From Arachis hypogaea (Eukaryota; Streptophyta; Magnoliopsida; Fabales; Fabaceae): a stretch of DNA of 64,000 nt. The notes beneath the pieces are model-generated. The model saw only the letters and a program-made list of their open reading frames with translations. It made no database searches and was not told the DNA's origin. The stretch lies in NCBI RefSeq assembly GCF_003086295.3, contig NC_092053.1:86923671-86987670 (forward strand), written 5' to 3'. Shown here piece after piece: positions 10,884-22,224 of the stretch (positions within the stretch are counted from its first letter, which is position 1; every line of letters begins with the position of its first letter). Made by a program: the position numbers and the translations under genes.

Positions 10884-13229
10884 ATGAGTAGGAACAAAGA
10901 TAAAGGCATACTTGTTCAAGCTGATCCTGAACCTGAAAGGACCTTGAAGAGAAAGCTAAGAGAAGCTAAAGCGCAATTCTCTCTAGAGGGCCTAACAGAG
11001 CTTTTCAAGGAAGAAGAAACCATGGCAGCCGAAAACAACAATGCCAACAATACAAGGAAGGTGCTTGGTGACTTTACTGCACCTACTCCCGACTTCTATG
11101 GGAGAAGCATCTCAATCCCTGCCATTGGAGAAAACAACTTTGAGCTTAAGCCTCAATTAGTTTCTCTAATGCAACAGAATTGCAAGTTTCATGGACTTCC
11201 ATTGGAAGATCCTCATCAATTCTTAGCTGAATTCTTAAAAATCTGTGATACTGTCAAGACCAATGGGGTTGATCCTGAAGTCTACAGACTTATGCTTTTT
11301 CCTTTTGCTGTAAGAGACAGAGCTAGGACATGGTTGGATTCACAACCTAAAGAAAGCCTGAACTCTTGGGAAAAGCTAGTCAATGCCTTCTTGGCAAAGT
11401 TTTTTCCACCTCAAAAATTGAGCAAGCTTAGAGTGGAAGTCCAAACCTTCAGACAGAAGGAAGGAGAATCCCTCTATGAAGCTTGGGAAAGATACAAACA
11501 ATTGATCAGAAGGTGCCTTTCTGACATGCTTTCAGAATGGAGCATCATAGGTATTTTCTATGATGGTCTGTCTGAACTATCCAAGATGTCATTGGATAGC
11601 TCTGCTGGAGGATCTCTTCATCTGAAGAAGACACCTGCAAAAACTCAGGAACTCATTGAAATGGTTGCAAACAACCAATTCATGTACACTTCTAAAAGAA
11701 ATCCTGTGAATAATGGGATAGCTCAGAAGAAAGGAGTTCTTGAGATTGATACTCTGAATGCCATATTGGCTCAGAATAAAATATTGACTCAGCAAGTCAA
11801 TATGATTTTTCAGAGTCTGTCTGGAATACAAGCAGCAACAGGCAGTACTAAGGAAGCTTCCTCTGAAAAAGAAGCTTATGATCCTGAGAACCCAGCAATG
11901 GAAGAGGTGAATTACATGGGAGAATCCTATGGAAACACCTATAATCTTTCATGGAGAAATCATCCGAATCTCTCATGGAAGGATCAACAGAGACCTCAAC
12001 AAGGTTTCAACAACAATAATGGTGGAAGAAACAGGTTTAGCAATAGCAAGCCTTTTCCATCATCTTCTCAACAACAGACAGAGAATTCTAAGCAAAGCCA
12101 CTCTGACTTAGCAACCATTGTCTCTGATCTAATCAAAATCACTCAAAGTTTCATGACTGAAACAAGGTCCTCCATTAGAAATTTGGAGGCACAAGTGGGT
12201 CAGCTGAGTAAGAAAATTACTGAGCTCCCTCCCGGTACTCTCCCAAGCAATACAGAAGAGAATCCAAAGAGAGAGTGCAAGGCCATAAACACGTCTCACA
12301 TGGTCAAACCTGGAGAGGAGGAAGAGGCAGTAATCTCCACTGAGGAAGACCTCAATGGACGCCCACTGGCCTCCAAGGAGTTCCCTAATGAGGAACCATG
12401 GGAATCTGAGGCTCACACTGAGACCATAGAGATTCCATTGAATTTACTTTTACCATTCATGAGCTCTGATGAGTATTCTTCCTCTGAAGAGGATGAAGAT
12501 GTTACTGAAGAGCAAGTTGCTAAGTACCTTGGAGCAATCATGAAGCTAAATGCCAAGTTGTTTGGTAATGAGACTTGGGAGGATGAACCTCCATTGCTCA
12601 TCAAAGAACTTGATGACTTGACTAGGCAGAAATTACCTCTGAAGAGACAAGACCCTAGAAAATTCTCCATCCCTTGTACCATAGGCACCATGACCTTTGA
12701 GAAAGCTCTGTGTGACCTAGGGTCAAGTATAAACCTCATGCCTCTCTCTGTAATGGAGAAGCTAGGGATCATTGAGGTACAAGCTACAAGAATCTCACTG
12801 GAGATGGCAGACAATTCAAAGAAATAGGCTTATGGACTTGTAGAGGATGTCTTGGTAAAGGTTGAAAATCATTACATCCCTGCTGATTTCATAATCCTAG
12901 AAACTGGGAAGTGTATGGATGAATCCATCATCCTTGGCAGACCCTTCCTAGCCACAGCCAAAGCTGTGATTGATGTTGACAGAGGAGAATTGATCATTCA
13001 AGTGAATAGAGACTCCCTTGTGTTTAAAGCTCAAGGATATCCGTCTGTCACCATGGAGAGGAAGCATGAAGAGCTTCTCTCAATACAGAGTCAAACAGAG
13101 CCCCCACAGTCAAACTCTAAGTTTGGTGTCAGGAGGCCACAACTAAACTTTAAGTTTGGTGTTGAACCCCCACATTCAAACTCTAAGTTTGGTGATGGGA
13201 GGTTCCAACACTGCTCTGAACATTTGTGA
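10884..13229 (+). pseudogene. E1 gag-pro polyprotein (one internal stop)
   Basis: One frame of 782 codons runs from ATG 10884 to TGA 13227-13229, broken by a TAG at 12825-12827. The N-terminal part is basic, followed by a retrotransposon gag domain (about residues 80-230; block FPFAVRDRARTWLDSQP, then FFPPQKLSKLRVEVQTFRQ), a Gln/Asn-rich linker, a coiled-coil-like stretch and an acidic region. An aspartic protease follows with the Athila-type active site DLGSS (about 12714-12728) in place of D(T/S)G, then the ILGRPFLATAKA flap-side block after the stop. No CCHC zinc knuckle was seen. The tail holds three copies of TAAGTTTGGTG. The product would form particles and cut Gag; no polymerase follows. 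Confidence 0.88.
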
Positions 13230-13440
13230 GGTTCCATAAGAGCCAATGTCAAGCTATTGACATTAAAGAAGCGCTTGTTGGGAGCCAACCCAATCTTTAA
13301 CTTTCTATGTTAAATTTCTCTTTTCTTTTGTTATTTTATGTTTTCTGTAGGTTGATGATCATGTGAAGTCACAAAAATAATTGAAAAAGCAAAAACAGAA
13401 TGAAAAATATAATTAAAAATAGAACACCCTGGAGGAGAAA

Positions 13441-13630
13441 CTTACTGGCATTTAAACGCTAGTAAGGGTAGCAGAATGGGCGTCAAACGCCCAGTCTGGC
13501 ACCATTCTGGGTGTTTAACGCCAGAAATGGGAACCAGACTGGCATTTTACACCAGGAATGGGCAAGAAGCTGGCGTTAAACGCCAGAAATGGGCAGCAGC
13601 CTGGCGTTTAATGCCAGGATTGGCAGCAAA
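13441..13630. repeat. Palindrome cluster GGCGTTTAACGCC type, ahead of ORF2
   Basis: Six inverted repeats such as CTGGCGTTAAACGCCAG follow one another at about 30-45-base spacing, separated by GAAATGGGCA-like spacers. Similar modules lie in the family's LTRs. Confidence 0.8.
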
Positions 13631-13920
13631 GGGCATTTTTGCACGCCACATGGTGCAGGGATGAGAAATCCTTGACACCTCAGGATCTGTGGACCCCACA
13701 GGATCCCCACCTACCCCACCGCTCTCTCTCTTCTTCACCCATTCACCAATCACCTCAATACCTCTTCCCCAAAAACCCCTCACCTATCAAATCCCACCAT
13801 TCTCTTCACCACTCACATCTATCCTTCATAAAACCCCACCTACCTCACCATTCAAATTCAAACCACTTTCCCACCCAAACCCACCCATAATGGCCGAACC
13901 ATACCCCCCCTCTCCACTCC

Positions 13921-13928
13921 TATATAAA
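13921..13928 (+). promoter_or_regulatory. TATA box ahead of E1 ORF2
   Basis: TATATAAA lies about 190 bases before the ORF2 ATG in a CT/CA-rich context typical of plant core promoters and leaders. TATA-like boxes also precede ORF2 in E4 and E5. An internal ORF2 promoter is inferred, not shown. Confidence 0.5.
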
Positions 13929-14118
13929 CCCATCTTCACTCCTTCATTTTCACACAACATACACACTACCCATCCCCCTTGGCCGAAACACAAAGCCCCC
14001 TCCATCTCCTCTATTTCTTCTTCTTCTACTCTCTTCTTTCTTCTTTTGCTCGAGGACGAGCAACCTTCTAAGTTTGGTGTGGTAAAAGCTAAAGCTTTTT
14101 GTTTTTCCATAACCATTT

Positions 14119-15222
14119 ATGGCACCAAAGGCCGGAGAAACCTCTAGAAAGAGGAAAGGGAAGGCAAAAGCTTCCACCTCTGAGTTATGGGAGATGGAGA
14201 GATTCCTCTCAAGGGTGCATCAAGACCACTTCTATGAAGTTGTGGCCAAGAAGAATGTGATCCCCGAGGTCCCTTTTAAGCTCAAAAAGGGCGAATATCC
14301 GGAGATCCGACATGAGATCCGAAGAAGAGGTTGGGAAGTTCTCACCAACCCCATTCAACAAATTGGAATCTTAATGGTTCAAGAGTTCTATGCCAATGGA
14401 TGGATCACCAAGAACCATGATCAAAGTGTGAACCCGGACCCCAAGAATTGGCTTACAATGGTCCGAGAGAAATACTTAGACTTTAGTCCGGAAAATGTAA
14501 GATTGGCATTCAATTTGCCTATGATGCAAGGAGATGCACACCCATACACTAGAAGGGTCAACTTTGATCAAAGGTTGGACTAAGTCCTCATGGACATCTG
14601 TGAAGAGGGTGCTCAATGGAAGAGTGATTCAAGAGGAAAGCCGGTTCAACTAAGAAGGCATGACCTCAAGCCCGTGGCTAGGGGATGGTTGGAGTTCATC
14701 CAACGCTCAATCATTCCTACTAGCAACCGATCTGAAGTTACTATAGACCGGGCTATCATGATTCATAGCATCATGATTAGAGAGGAAGTAGAAGTTCATG
14801 AGGTTATATCCCAAGAACTCTACAAGGTGGCGGACAAGTCCTCCACTGTGGCAAGGTTAGCCTTCCCTCATCTCATTTGTCACCTCTGTAATTCAGCTGG
14901 AATTGACATAGAGGAAGACATCCTCATTGATGAGGACAAGCCCATCACTTAGAAAAGGATGGAGCAAGTGAGAGAACCTCACCAAGAGCATGAGGAAACT
15001 CCTCATCATGAAATCCCTGAGATGCCTCAAGGAATGCATTTTCCTCCACAAAACTATTGGGAGCAACTAAGGGTGGAGCACCAAGAGCATTTCATCCTCC
15101 TCCATGAAATTAGAGAAGACCAAAGAACCATGAGAGAGGAACAACAAAGGCAAGGAAGAGACATTGAGGAGCTCAAACACTCCATAAGATCTTCAAGAGG
15201 AAGAACAAGCCGCCATCACTAA
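14119..15222 (+). pseudogene. E1 ORF2 (two internal stops)
   Basis: One frame of 368 codons runs from ATG 14119 to TAA 15220-15222, broken by TAA at 14581-14583 and TAG at 14950-14952 without frameshift. The N-terminus is basic (SRKRKGKAKAS), followed by the domain shared by all ORF2 copies here: RGWEVLTNP, VQEFYANGW, a YLDFSPENVR block, then ARGWLEFIQRSIIPTSNRSEV, and a charged coiled-coil-like C-terminus rich in Glu/Gln. From memory this resembles the Pfam 'putative plant transposon protein' family found with Athila/Tat elements. Its biochemical role is unknown to me. No signal peptide or membrane span is visible, so I see no support for an envelope protein. Confidence 0.75.
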
Positions 15223-16201
15223 GGTGGACCCGTTCTTTAATTTCCTTGTTCTTTATTTTCTATTTTTTTCAATTTTTATGCTTATGTTATTTATGTTTGT
15301 GTCTTTATTACATGATCATTAGTGTCTAAGTGTCTATGCCTTAAAGCTATGAAAATGAATCCATCACCTTTCTTAAATGAAAAATGTTTTTAATTGAAAA
15401 AGAAAAAGAAGTGCATGAATTTCAAATTTTAAAACAGTTTAATTATTTTGATGTGGTGGCAATACTATTGTTCTTCTGAATGAATGCTTGAACAGTGCAT
15501 ATTTTTGAATTTGATTGTTTTTGAATGTTAAAATTGTTAGCTCTTGAAAGAATGATGGGAAAAGGAGAAATGTTATTTGATAATCAGAGAAATAATAAAA
15601 TTGATTCTTGAAGCAAGAAAAAGCAGTGAAAAGCTTGCAGAAAAAGGATATATGCAAAAAAAAAGAAGAAAGAAAAAGAAAAGCAAGCAGAAAAAGCCAA
15701 TACCCCTTTAAACCAAAAGGCAAGGGTGATAAAAAGGATCCAAGGCTTTGAGCATCAGTGGATAGGAAGGCCCAAAGGAATAAAATCCTGGCCTAAGCGG
15801 CTAAACCAAGCTGTCCCTAACCATGTGCTTGTGGCGTGAAGGTGTCAAGTGAAAACTTGAGACTGAGCGGTTAAAGTCGTGGTCCAAAGCAAAAAGAGTG
15901 TGCTTAAGAGCTCTGGACACCTCTAATTGGGGACTCTAGCAAAGCTGAGTCACAATCTGAAAAGGTTCACCCAGTTATGTGTCTGTGGCATTTATGTATC
16001 CGGTGGTAATACTGGAAAACAAAGTGCTTAGGGCCACGGCCAAGACTCATAAAGTAGCTGTGTTCAAGAATAAACATACTTAACTAGGAGAATCAATAAC
16101 ACTATCTGGATTCTGAGTTCCTATAGATGCTAATCATTCTGAACTTCAAGGGATAAAGTGAGATGCCAAAACTGTTCAGAAGCAAAAAGCCAAAAGCCCC
16201 G
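15223..16201 (+). other. E1 3' untranslated region
   Basis: It has no ORF. A purine-rich part (15590-15720) is followed by a dense block (about 15720-16030) with many short inverted complements, such as CTAAGCGGCTAAACCAAGCTG and TTGAGACTGAGCGGTTAAAGT, that looks structured. The 3' LTR and polypurine tract of E1 are absent because the next LTR begins at 16202. Confidence 0.55.
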
Positions 16202-17320
16202 TGACGTTGGTGATTTTTGCCAGTAAAGAAGTTCATAAAAACAGTCGCATTGTAGATATAGTCTCTAAACCGACAGAAATCCCTTCGTACAAACGTTTTG
16301 GGTGTCACAAGTAACAAACCCCTTTAAAAATTGTTAACTGAGTATTCAAACCTCGGGTCGTCTTCTCAAGGAACTGCAAGGAAGTATGTTCTTATTATTG
16401 GCTACAAAGGTTGTAATCGGGGTTTAGAAGGTGAAAAGCAAGTGATTCAAATGACAAGTAATTTAAATGGCAATTAAAATAAATAAATACTGTAAAGCAA
16501 ACTTTTGGCAAGGTAAGAGAAATTGGAAGTCCAACTTAGTTATCTCCCTCAACAATAATGAAAGTTGAATCTAAATTCCACTTAGTTAACCTTTACTAAA
16601 GTAAAGGAAAGTCAAGGGACTAATTAGTTTGACCTTCGAATCCTATTTATTTCCTAAGAAAAAGTTGGGATTATTGAAGTTCAGTTCAATTAGCAAGATA
16701 ACGATTATCAATTATGCTAAGTTTAATAATGTTGAGTTACTTATTTCTTAACCAAGACCAAAAAGGGAAAAAGTAAAATTGTTGGAATAAAAATGTCCTC
16801 AGATGGGAAGCAATAATAACTTAAATTAAAGAGAAAGCAATCAATAACTGAAATACCTCAAATACTCATTAATTCAAATCATAACATGGAAAGGGTTCAT
16901 AAGCCAATTGGGCAACATCTGTAGATACGAATAAAAGCATTAAAGTAAAAGTAGCATAGAAACATAAATTAAAGTAAATATTAAACCTGGATCGAGAGTC
17001 ACTCTTACAAACTAAGAGAAGTCCTAAATCCTAATCCTAATCCTAAGGGAGAGAGGAGAGAACCTCTCTCAAACTAAATCTAAATCATGAAAAGTAAAAA
17101 TTGGCGAGCTCTCCTTGAATGGATGCATTCCCCCACTTTATAGCCTCTAGTCTATGTGTTCTGCACTTGGATTTGGGCCAAAAAGGCTTCAGAATCTGCT
17201 TTAGGCGTATTCTGTAAATTCTGATACGTGGCCTCAGTCACGCGTCCGCGTGGGTCACGGGGTTGCATCATCTGGAGCTTTTCCTTGCCACGCGGTCGCG
17301 TCAGTCACGCGTCCGCGTCG
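16202..17320 (-). repeat. Truncated LTR of the E6 family (minus)
   Basis: It is closely similar to the E6 3' LTR (45883 onward): the minus strand ends ...CAAAAATCACCAACGTCA at 16202. A CTATAAAG box lies at 17136-17143, and the CG-rich palindromes start near 17238. It breaks off at 17320, inside the palindrome zone, against a fragment of the E2 3' LTR; the first 400 or so bases of the LTR are missing. Confidence 0.82.
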
Positions 17321-17431
17321 TGAGGATTGATATTCTTCATGATATATCAAAGGTTTTCCCCTTACTGATCTTCCGGAGAAATTCGTACTTTCAAAAAAGA
17401 TCTCGCGTACTCGAAAATCGGGGTTGTTACA
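17321..17431 (-). repeat. E2 3' LTR, first 111 bases
   Basis: The minus strand begins TGTAACAACCCCGATTTTCG at 17431 directly after the polypurine tract and matches the start of the solo LTR at 33421. It ends abruptly at 17321 against an unrelated LTR. Confidence 0.9.
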
Positions 17432-17443
17432 TTCTACCCTCCT
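17432..17443 (-). other. Polypurine tract of E2
   Basis: The minus strand reads AGGAGGGTAGAA immediately before the 3' LTR start, the expected site for plus-strand priming. Confidence 0.75.
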
Positions 17444-17468
17444 AAGAGAAAATTTTGCCCTCAAAATT

Positions 17469-20400
17469 TCAGTTACCTGAGAATAGATGCGGGTAATCAG
17501 CCTTCATCTTATCTTCCAGTTCCCAAGTGTGCTCTTCTTCTCCTCTTTGTCCCCAAGCTACTTTGACTAAGCGAACAGTCTTGCCTCTCAGCTGCTTACC
17601 ACTTCTTTCTACGATCTGAACTGGTGATGCTTGATATGTCAAATCGTTTCATAACTGTACTGTCTCTGGTTGTAAAATGTGACTCTCGTTGGGAATATAT
17701 TTCTTAAGTTGCGAGACATGAAAAACATCATGAAGGTTTGACAGATATGGAGGAAGGGGTACTTGATAAGCTACTAGACCGACTCTTTTAAGTATTTGGA
17801 AAGGTCCTATGTATCGAGGGTTAAGCTTTTTAGTCTTAAGGGCTCTACCTATTCCAGTAGTCGGGGTTACTTTAAGAAAAACATGGTCTCCCTCACTAAA
17901 CTCTAAGGGTCTACGTCTGTTATCGGTATAGCTCTTTTGACGGCTCTGTGCTGTCTGGATCTTCTGGCGGATCCCCTTTATCTTCTCAGTAGTTTCTTGC
18001 ACTAAGTCTGGACCTAAGACACTAGCTTCTCCGTCGTCATTCCAACAAAATGGTGTCTGACATCTCCTTCCATAGAGAGCTTCATATGGTGCCATCCCGA
18101 TACTTTGTTGGTAACTGCTGTTGTAGACGAACTCGACCAATGGCAAATACCTATCCCAACTGCCTTGGTTATCCATCACACAAGATCTTATCATGTCTTC
18201 CAATGTCTGGATTGTCCGCTCTGATTGTCCGTCTGTCTGAAGATGGTATGCTATACTCATATGCAATTCTATTCCCAATGCTTTCTGGAAAGCTCCCCAG
18301 AATCTGGAAGTAAACCTCGGATCTCGATCTGAGACAATTGACGAAGGTATTCCGTGCAATCGTACGATTTCTTGAATATATATCCGTACCAGCCTTTCTA
18401 ATGTATAGTCAACTCGAATCGGAAGGAAGTGCGCTGAGTTTGTCAACCTGTCCACAATTACCCAAATGGCATCGTGTCCTGTTGAGGTCCTTGGCAATCC
18501 CGTGACAAAATCCATAGTGATCTGCTCCCATTTCCATTGTGGTATTTCTAAGGGTTGCAGGGTTTTTGACGGTTTCTGGTGTTCCACCTTCACCTTCTAG
18601 CAGGTTAAACATTTTGAGACATAATCAGCTACCTCTTTCTTCAAGCCCGGCCACCAGAACATTTGTTTCAAATCCTGATACATCTTTGTTACTCCAGGAT
18701 GCATAGAAAATCTACTTTGATGAGCTTCTGCAAGGATCCTTTGTCGCAAATCTCCAGAGCTAGGCACACAAATTCTGTTCTTGTATCTCCAGAAGCTGCT
18801 ACGATCTAGTCTTACAGCTTCTGGTTCTTCTACTTTCATCCGTCTCAGCATCATCATCATTTCTGAATCCTGTGCTTGTGCTTGCTGAATCCTAATCTTA
18901 AAATCTGGTGTTATATGCAATTGGGCCAAACGGACTCCACTTGACGTCTCAGTCATAGCCAACTTAAGGTCCTTAAATTCCGCGACTAATTTTTCTTCGT
19001 TTATCATCATCCAAGAGATATTCAAATTCTTTCTGCTCAAAGCGTCTACCACCACGTTCGCTTTTCCTGGGTGATAACTTAACTTAAAATCATAGTCCTT
19101 CAGGAACTCCATCTACCTTCGCTGTCGCATATTAAGATCCTTCTAGTCAAAGATATACTTTAAACTTTTGTGGTCAGAGAAAACTTCTAGTTGAGCGCCA
19201 TACAAATAGTGTCTCCAGATCTTCAGAGCAAATACTACTGCAGCCAACTCCAAGTCATGCGTCGGATAATTTCGTTCATGAGGTCTCAGCTGCCGGGAAG
19301 CATAAGCCACCACATTTTTGTCTTGCATCAGCACACATCCAAGTCCTTTATGAGAGGCGTCACAGTATACTTCAAAAGGTTTCTGCGGGTCGGGTAGTAC
19401 TAATACAGGTGCAGTTGTTAACTTCTCCTTAAGCATGTTGAAACTTCTATCACACTCAGCCGTCTAAACGAACGGAACTTCCTTTCGTGTAAGGTAAGTC
19501 AAAGGTAAGGCTATCTGTGAAAATCCTTTGATGAACCTCCGGTAATATCCAGCAAGTCCGAGAAAACTCCGAACTTCTGTAACGGTCGTAGGTGGTTCCC
19601 ATTGCACTACTGCTTCAATTTTTGAAGGATCCACTGCAATTCCTCCCTGTGATATAACATGTCCCAAAAATGCCACCTTCTCTGTCCAAAACTTTCACTT
19701 TGATAGTTTAGCATATAACTTCCGAGTCCTTAGTATCTGCAATATAGTCCTTAGATGATCTTCATGCTCTCTTTCTGTCTTCGAATAGATGAGAATATCG
19801 TCTATGAAAACTACTACGAACTGATCAAGGTATGGACGGAAAATACGATTCATGTAATCCATGAAAATTGCAGGAGCATTAGTTAGTCCAAACAACATAA
19901 CCGTATACTCATAGTGACCATATCGAGTTCTAAATGCAGTCTTCGGTATATCTAACTCTTTCACTCGAATCTGGTGGTAGCCCGATCGCAAGTCAATCTT
20001 CGAAAACACAGTTGCACCTTTTAACTGATCCATCAAATCATCTATTCGTGGAAGTGGATACTTGTTCTTGATAGTGACTTTATTTAACTGTCGGTAATCT
20101 ACGCAAAGTCTCATTCCACCATCCTTCTTCTTTACTAGCAATACCGGAGCTCCCCAAGGTGATGCACTGGGACGAATAAATTTTTTTCCAAGTAGCTCAT
20201 CCAACTACTTCTTCAACTCTGCAATTTCCAGTGGTGACATCCGGTACGGTGCTATGGAAATTGGTCCAGTTCCAGGTACAAGTTCAATGCTGAATTCTAT
20301 CTCTCGCTAAGGAGGAAACTCAGGTATATCGTCCGAAAAAACATCAGGAAATTCCTTCACCACTCGAATTTGTTCTAAGCTTAGTTCACTGTCACTCGAG

Positions 20401-22010
20401 CTAGCCGCTAACAGAACGTACCCCTCACAATCACTCCCGTCTAATGTAACTCTTACAGAATTCAGATATAAAGTATGAGACAAAAATGGTTTAAAATCTA
20501 AACTATCAGACGGAATAACAGCAGTTCTTTCATAGCAATCAAGGAAAACATGATACTTAGATAACCAATCTAACCCTAGAATAACTTCTAAACCACATAG
20601 AGGCAAACATATTAGATCATGTATAAAAGTTCTGTTCCTAATAGTGAATGGTACTTGCAGGCACACTAAACTAGTCAAAGCATTTTGGGATGCAGGTGTA
20701 TGGACAATCAGATCAAAGTTCAACTCAGAAAAATCTAATCCCAACTCACGAGCAACAGTTAAAGAAACAAAGGAATGCGATGCACCCGAGTCATACAGTA
20801 CAGTTAGAAATCGATCTTTGACAATACACTGACCTTGGATCAGGGCGTCTGATTGCATAGCATCATCAGCAGTCATGGCAAACACTCGACCTTGTTGCTG
20901 GGTTCGTACTGGATTCTGAGCGAATATCTTTGGGCATTCCTTAGCAATATGTCCAGTTCCTCCACATCTATAACAATTGAATGTTCCAAACAAACACGGC
21001 TTAATACCATGATCCTTCCCACATCGCTTGCATGTAGTATTCACCTGCACCTGTTGAGGTCGATTGCCATTATCCTGCCTCGGTCTACCTCCGTTTCCAC
21101 CCATAGGGCGAGCAGGGATGTTACCAGCCTGTGGGTTTCTTCGCTGTGGCACACCAGGTGTCTTGAAGTTTGTCCTTCGTGGTTGCCAATTATAACTATT
21201 GTAGTTCCTTGGTGGAAATCCTTGACGATTTGCTTTAGAGGCACTTACCTTCTTAGCACATTCTTCCACTAACTTACACTTATTAACCAGCTCAGCACAA
21301 TTTCATATCTCCAATGGAACTACAGAACTCATCAGATCCTCACGAAGGCCCCCTTAGAACTTCAAACACTTCCATTCTTCAAAGTCAGCAGGATTCCCTT
21401 GGCAGATCTTGGAGAAACGGCACAAGTCATCAAACTTACGAGCATATTCTGCAACAGTTGTGTTACCCTGTTTCAGCTGCATAAGTTCCATCTCCTTAGC
21501 GTCACGAGCTACCCTCAGAAAATACTTCTTATAAAATTCATCCTTAAAAGTATTCCAAGGAATATCGCCTTCATCTTGTTGCAACAGTCGCTGTATCCCC
21601 TGCCACCAATGCTCAGCTTCTCCTTCCAACATATAAGTAGCAAACTCCACGTGTTGGCCTTCCGGAACATGCTGCGCTCGCAGTGATCGTTCGATAGCTC
21701 GAAACCAGTTGTCAGCATCAGTCGCAATGAGTGTACCTTTAAACTTAGGCGGTTTAACCTTCAGAAAAGTCGCAAGGGTCATAGGTCTTTCGAAATGCCC
21801 CAAGTTATTTTCATCATTCCCACTATCTTCCCCATGCTCATTCTCATTCCCGTTTCTCACTCCAAGACGGTCAACAGCCCTAGCCGCTGCTACTGCAGCC
21901 TCACGCACTGCCTCAGCCACAGCGTTCATGGTAGTCATAAACGTCTCTTGTTCCCTCTCGTAGTTAACATTAGGAATTCCTTCCCGTACGCCTCGTCTCC
22001 GTGAACCCAT
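17469..22010 (-). pseudogene. E2 gag-pol polyprotein, ten in-frame stops
   Basis: One frame of about 1,514 codons runs from ATG 22010-22008 to TGA 17471-17469 with no frameshift. Order: gag (PPKFKGTLIATDADNWF, then CCHC knuckle CYRCGGTGHIAKEC at 20975-20934), protease (YDSGASHSF near 20795), reverse transcriptase ([24 protein letters not shown] at 19808-19797), RNase H ([26 protein letters not shown]), integrase zinc finger (HQSRFSMHPG ... CLTC, 18723-18600), catalytic core (VIVDRLTNSAHF; SDRDPRF; YHLQTDGQSERT) and a chromodomain-like C-terminus after the stop at 17651. Internal stops are at 21354, 21303, 20307, 20205, 19695, 19464, 19143, 19113, 18597 and 17649 (lowest base of each). Most look like C-to-T or G-to-A changes. 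The lineage follows from gene order, chromodomain and primer site. Confidence 0.92.
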
Positions 22011-22212
22011 CGTGGTCCTGTTCACACCAAACAATCATTATTAAGGTGATCAGTCTTAACACTTCAAGTCAAGTGTGAACACTCCCAGAATGAAAACACA
22101 GAGACAATCATGCAACACATATCACATAGATATCCTATAAGCATGAGACACACAACAGAGTATGCAATGAAGCATAGTCAGTCCACTCCCCAGGCTCTAT
22201 TGGGAACGAACT
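22011..22212 (-). other. E2 leader
   Basis: About 200 bases between primer site and the gag ATG. An open frame extends upstream to 22034 without an ATG. Nothing else is seen. Confidence 0.6.
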
Positions 22213-22224
22213 GCTCTGATACCA
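22213..22224 (-). other. Primer binding site, initiator tRNA-Met (E2)
   Basis: The minus strand reads TGGTATCAGAGC three bases after the LTR end GTCGTTACA. This is the canonical match to initiator tRNA-Met used by chromoviruses. Confidence 0.93.

Larger units (their letters stand above)
13230..14118 (+). other. E1 region between gag-pro and ORF2
   Basis: It holds no coding frame that I trust. In order: a short T-rich part, six imperfect palindromes (13441-13630), a CT/CA-rich part, a TATATAAA box (13921-13928), the short hairpin GCTCGAGGACGAGC (14048-14061), and CTAAGTTTGGTGT (14068-14080) just before the ORF2 ATG. This arrangement looks like a promoter and 5' untranslated region for ORF2. 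Confidence 0.55.
6223..16201 (+). mobile_element. E1: non-autonomous Athila-like LTR retrotransposon, 3' LTR missing
   Basis: In order: 5' LTR (6223-9338, containing a later solo LTR), tRNA-Asp primer site (9345-9362), a 1.5-kb AT-rich leader, gag-pro (10884-13229), an inter-ORF region with palindromes and a TATA box, ORF2 (14119-15222), and a 3' untranslated region. No reverse transcriptase, RNase H or integrase lies between protease and ORF2, so it would need enzymes from another element. The right end is lost: at 16202 a minus-strand LTR of another family starts. The left flank ATCAT (6218-6222) is the expected duplication half. Three nonsense codons and no frameshift were seen in the two ORFs. 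Confidence 0.85.

Noticed and set aside
14119..15222. ORF2 as a retroviral envelope gene
   Set aside because: It sits where env would be, but no signal peptide, transmembrane segment or cleavage site is visible, and the composition is charged and soluble.
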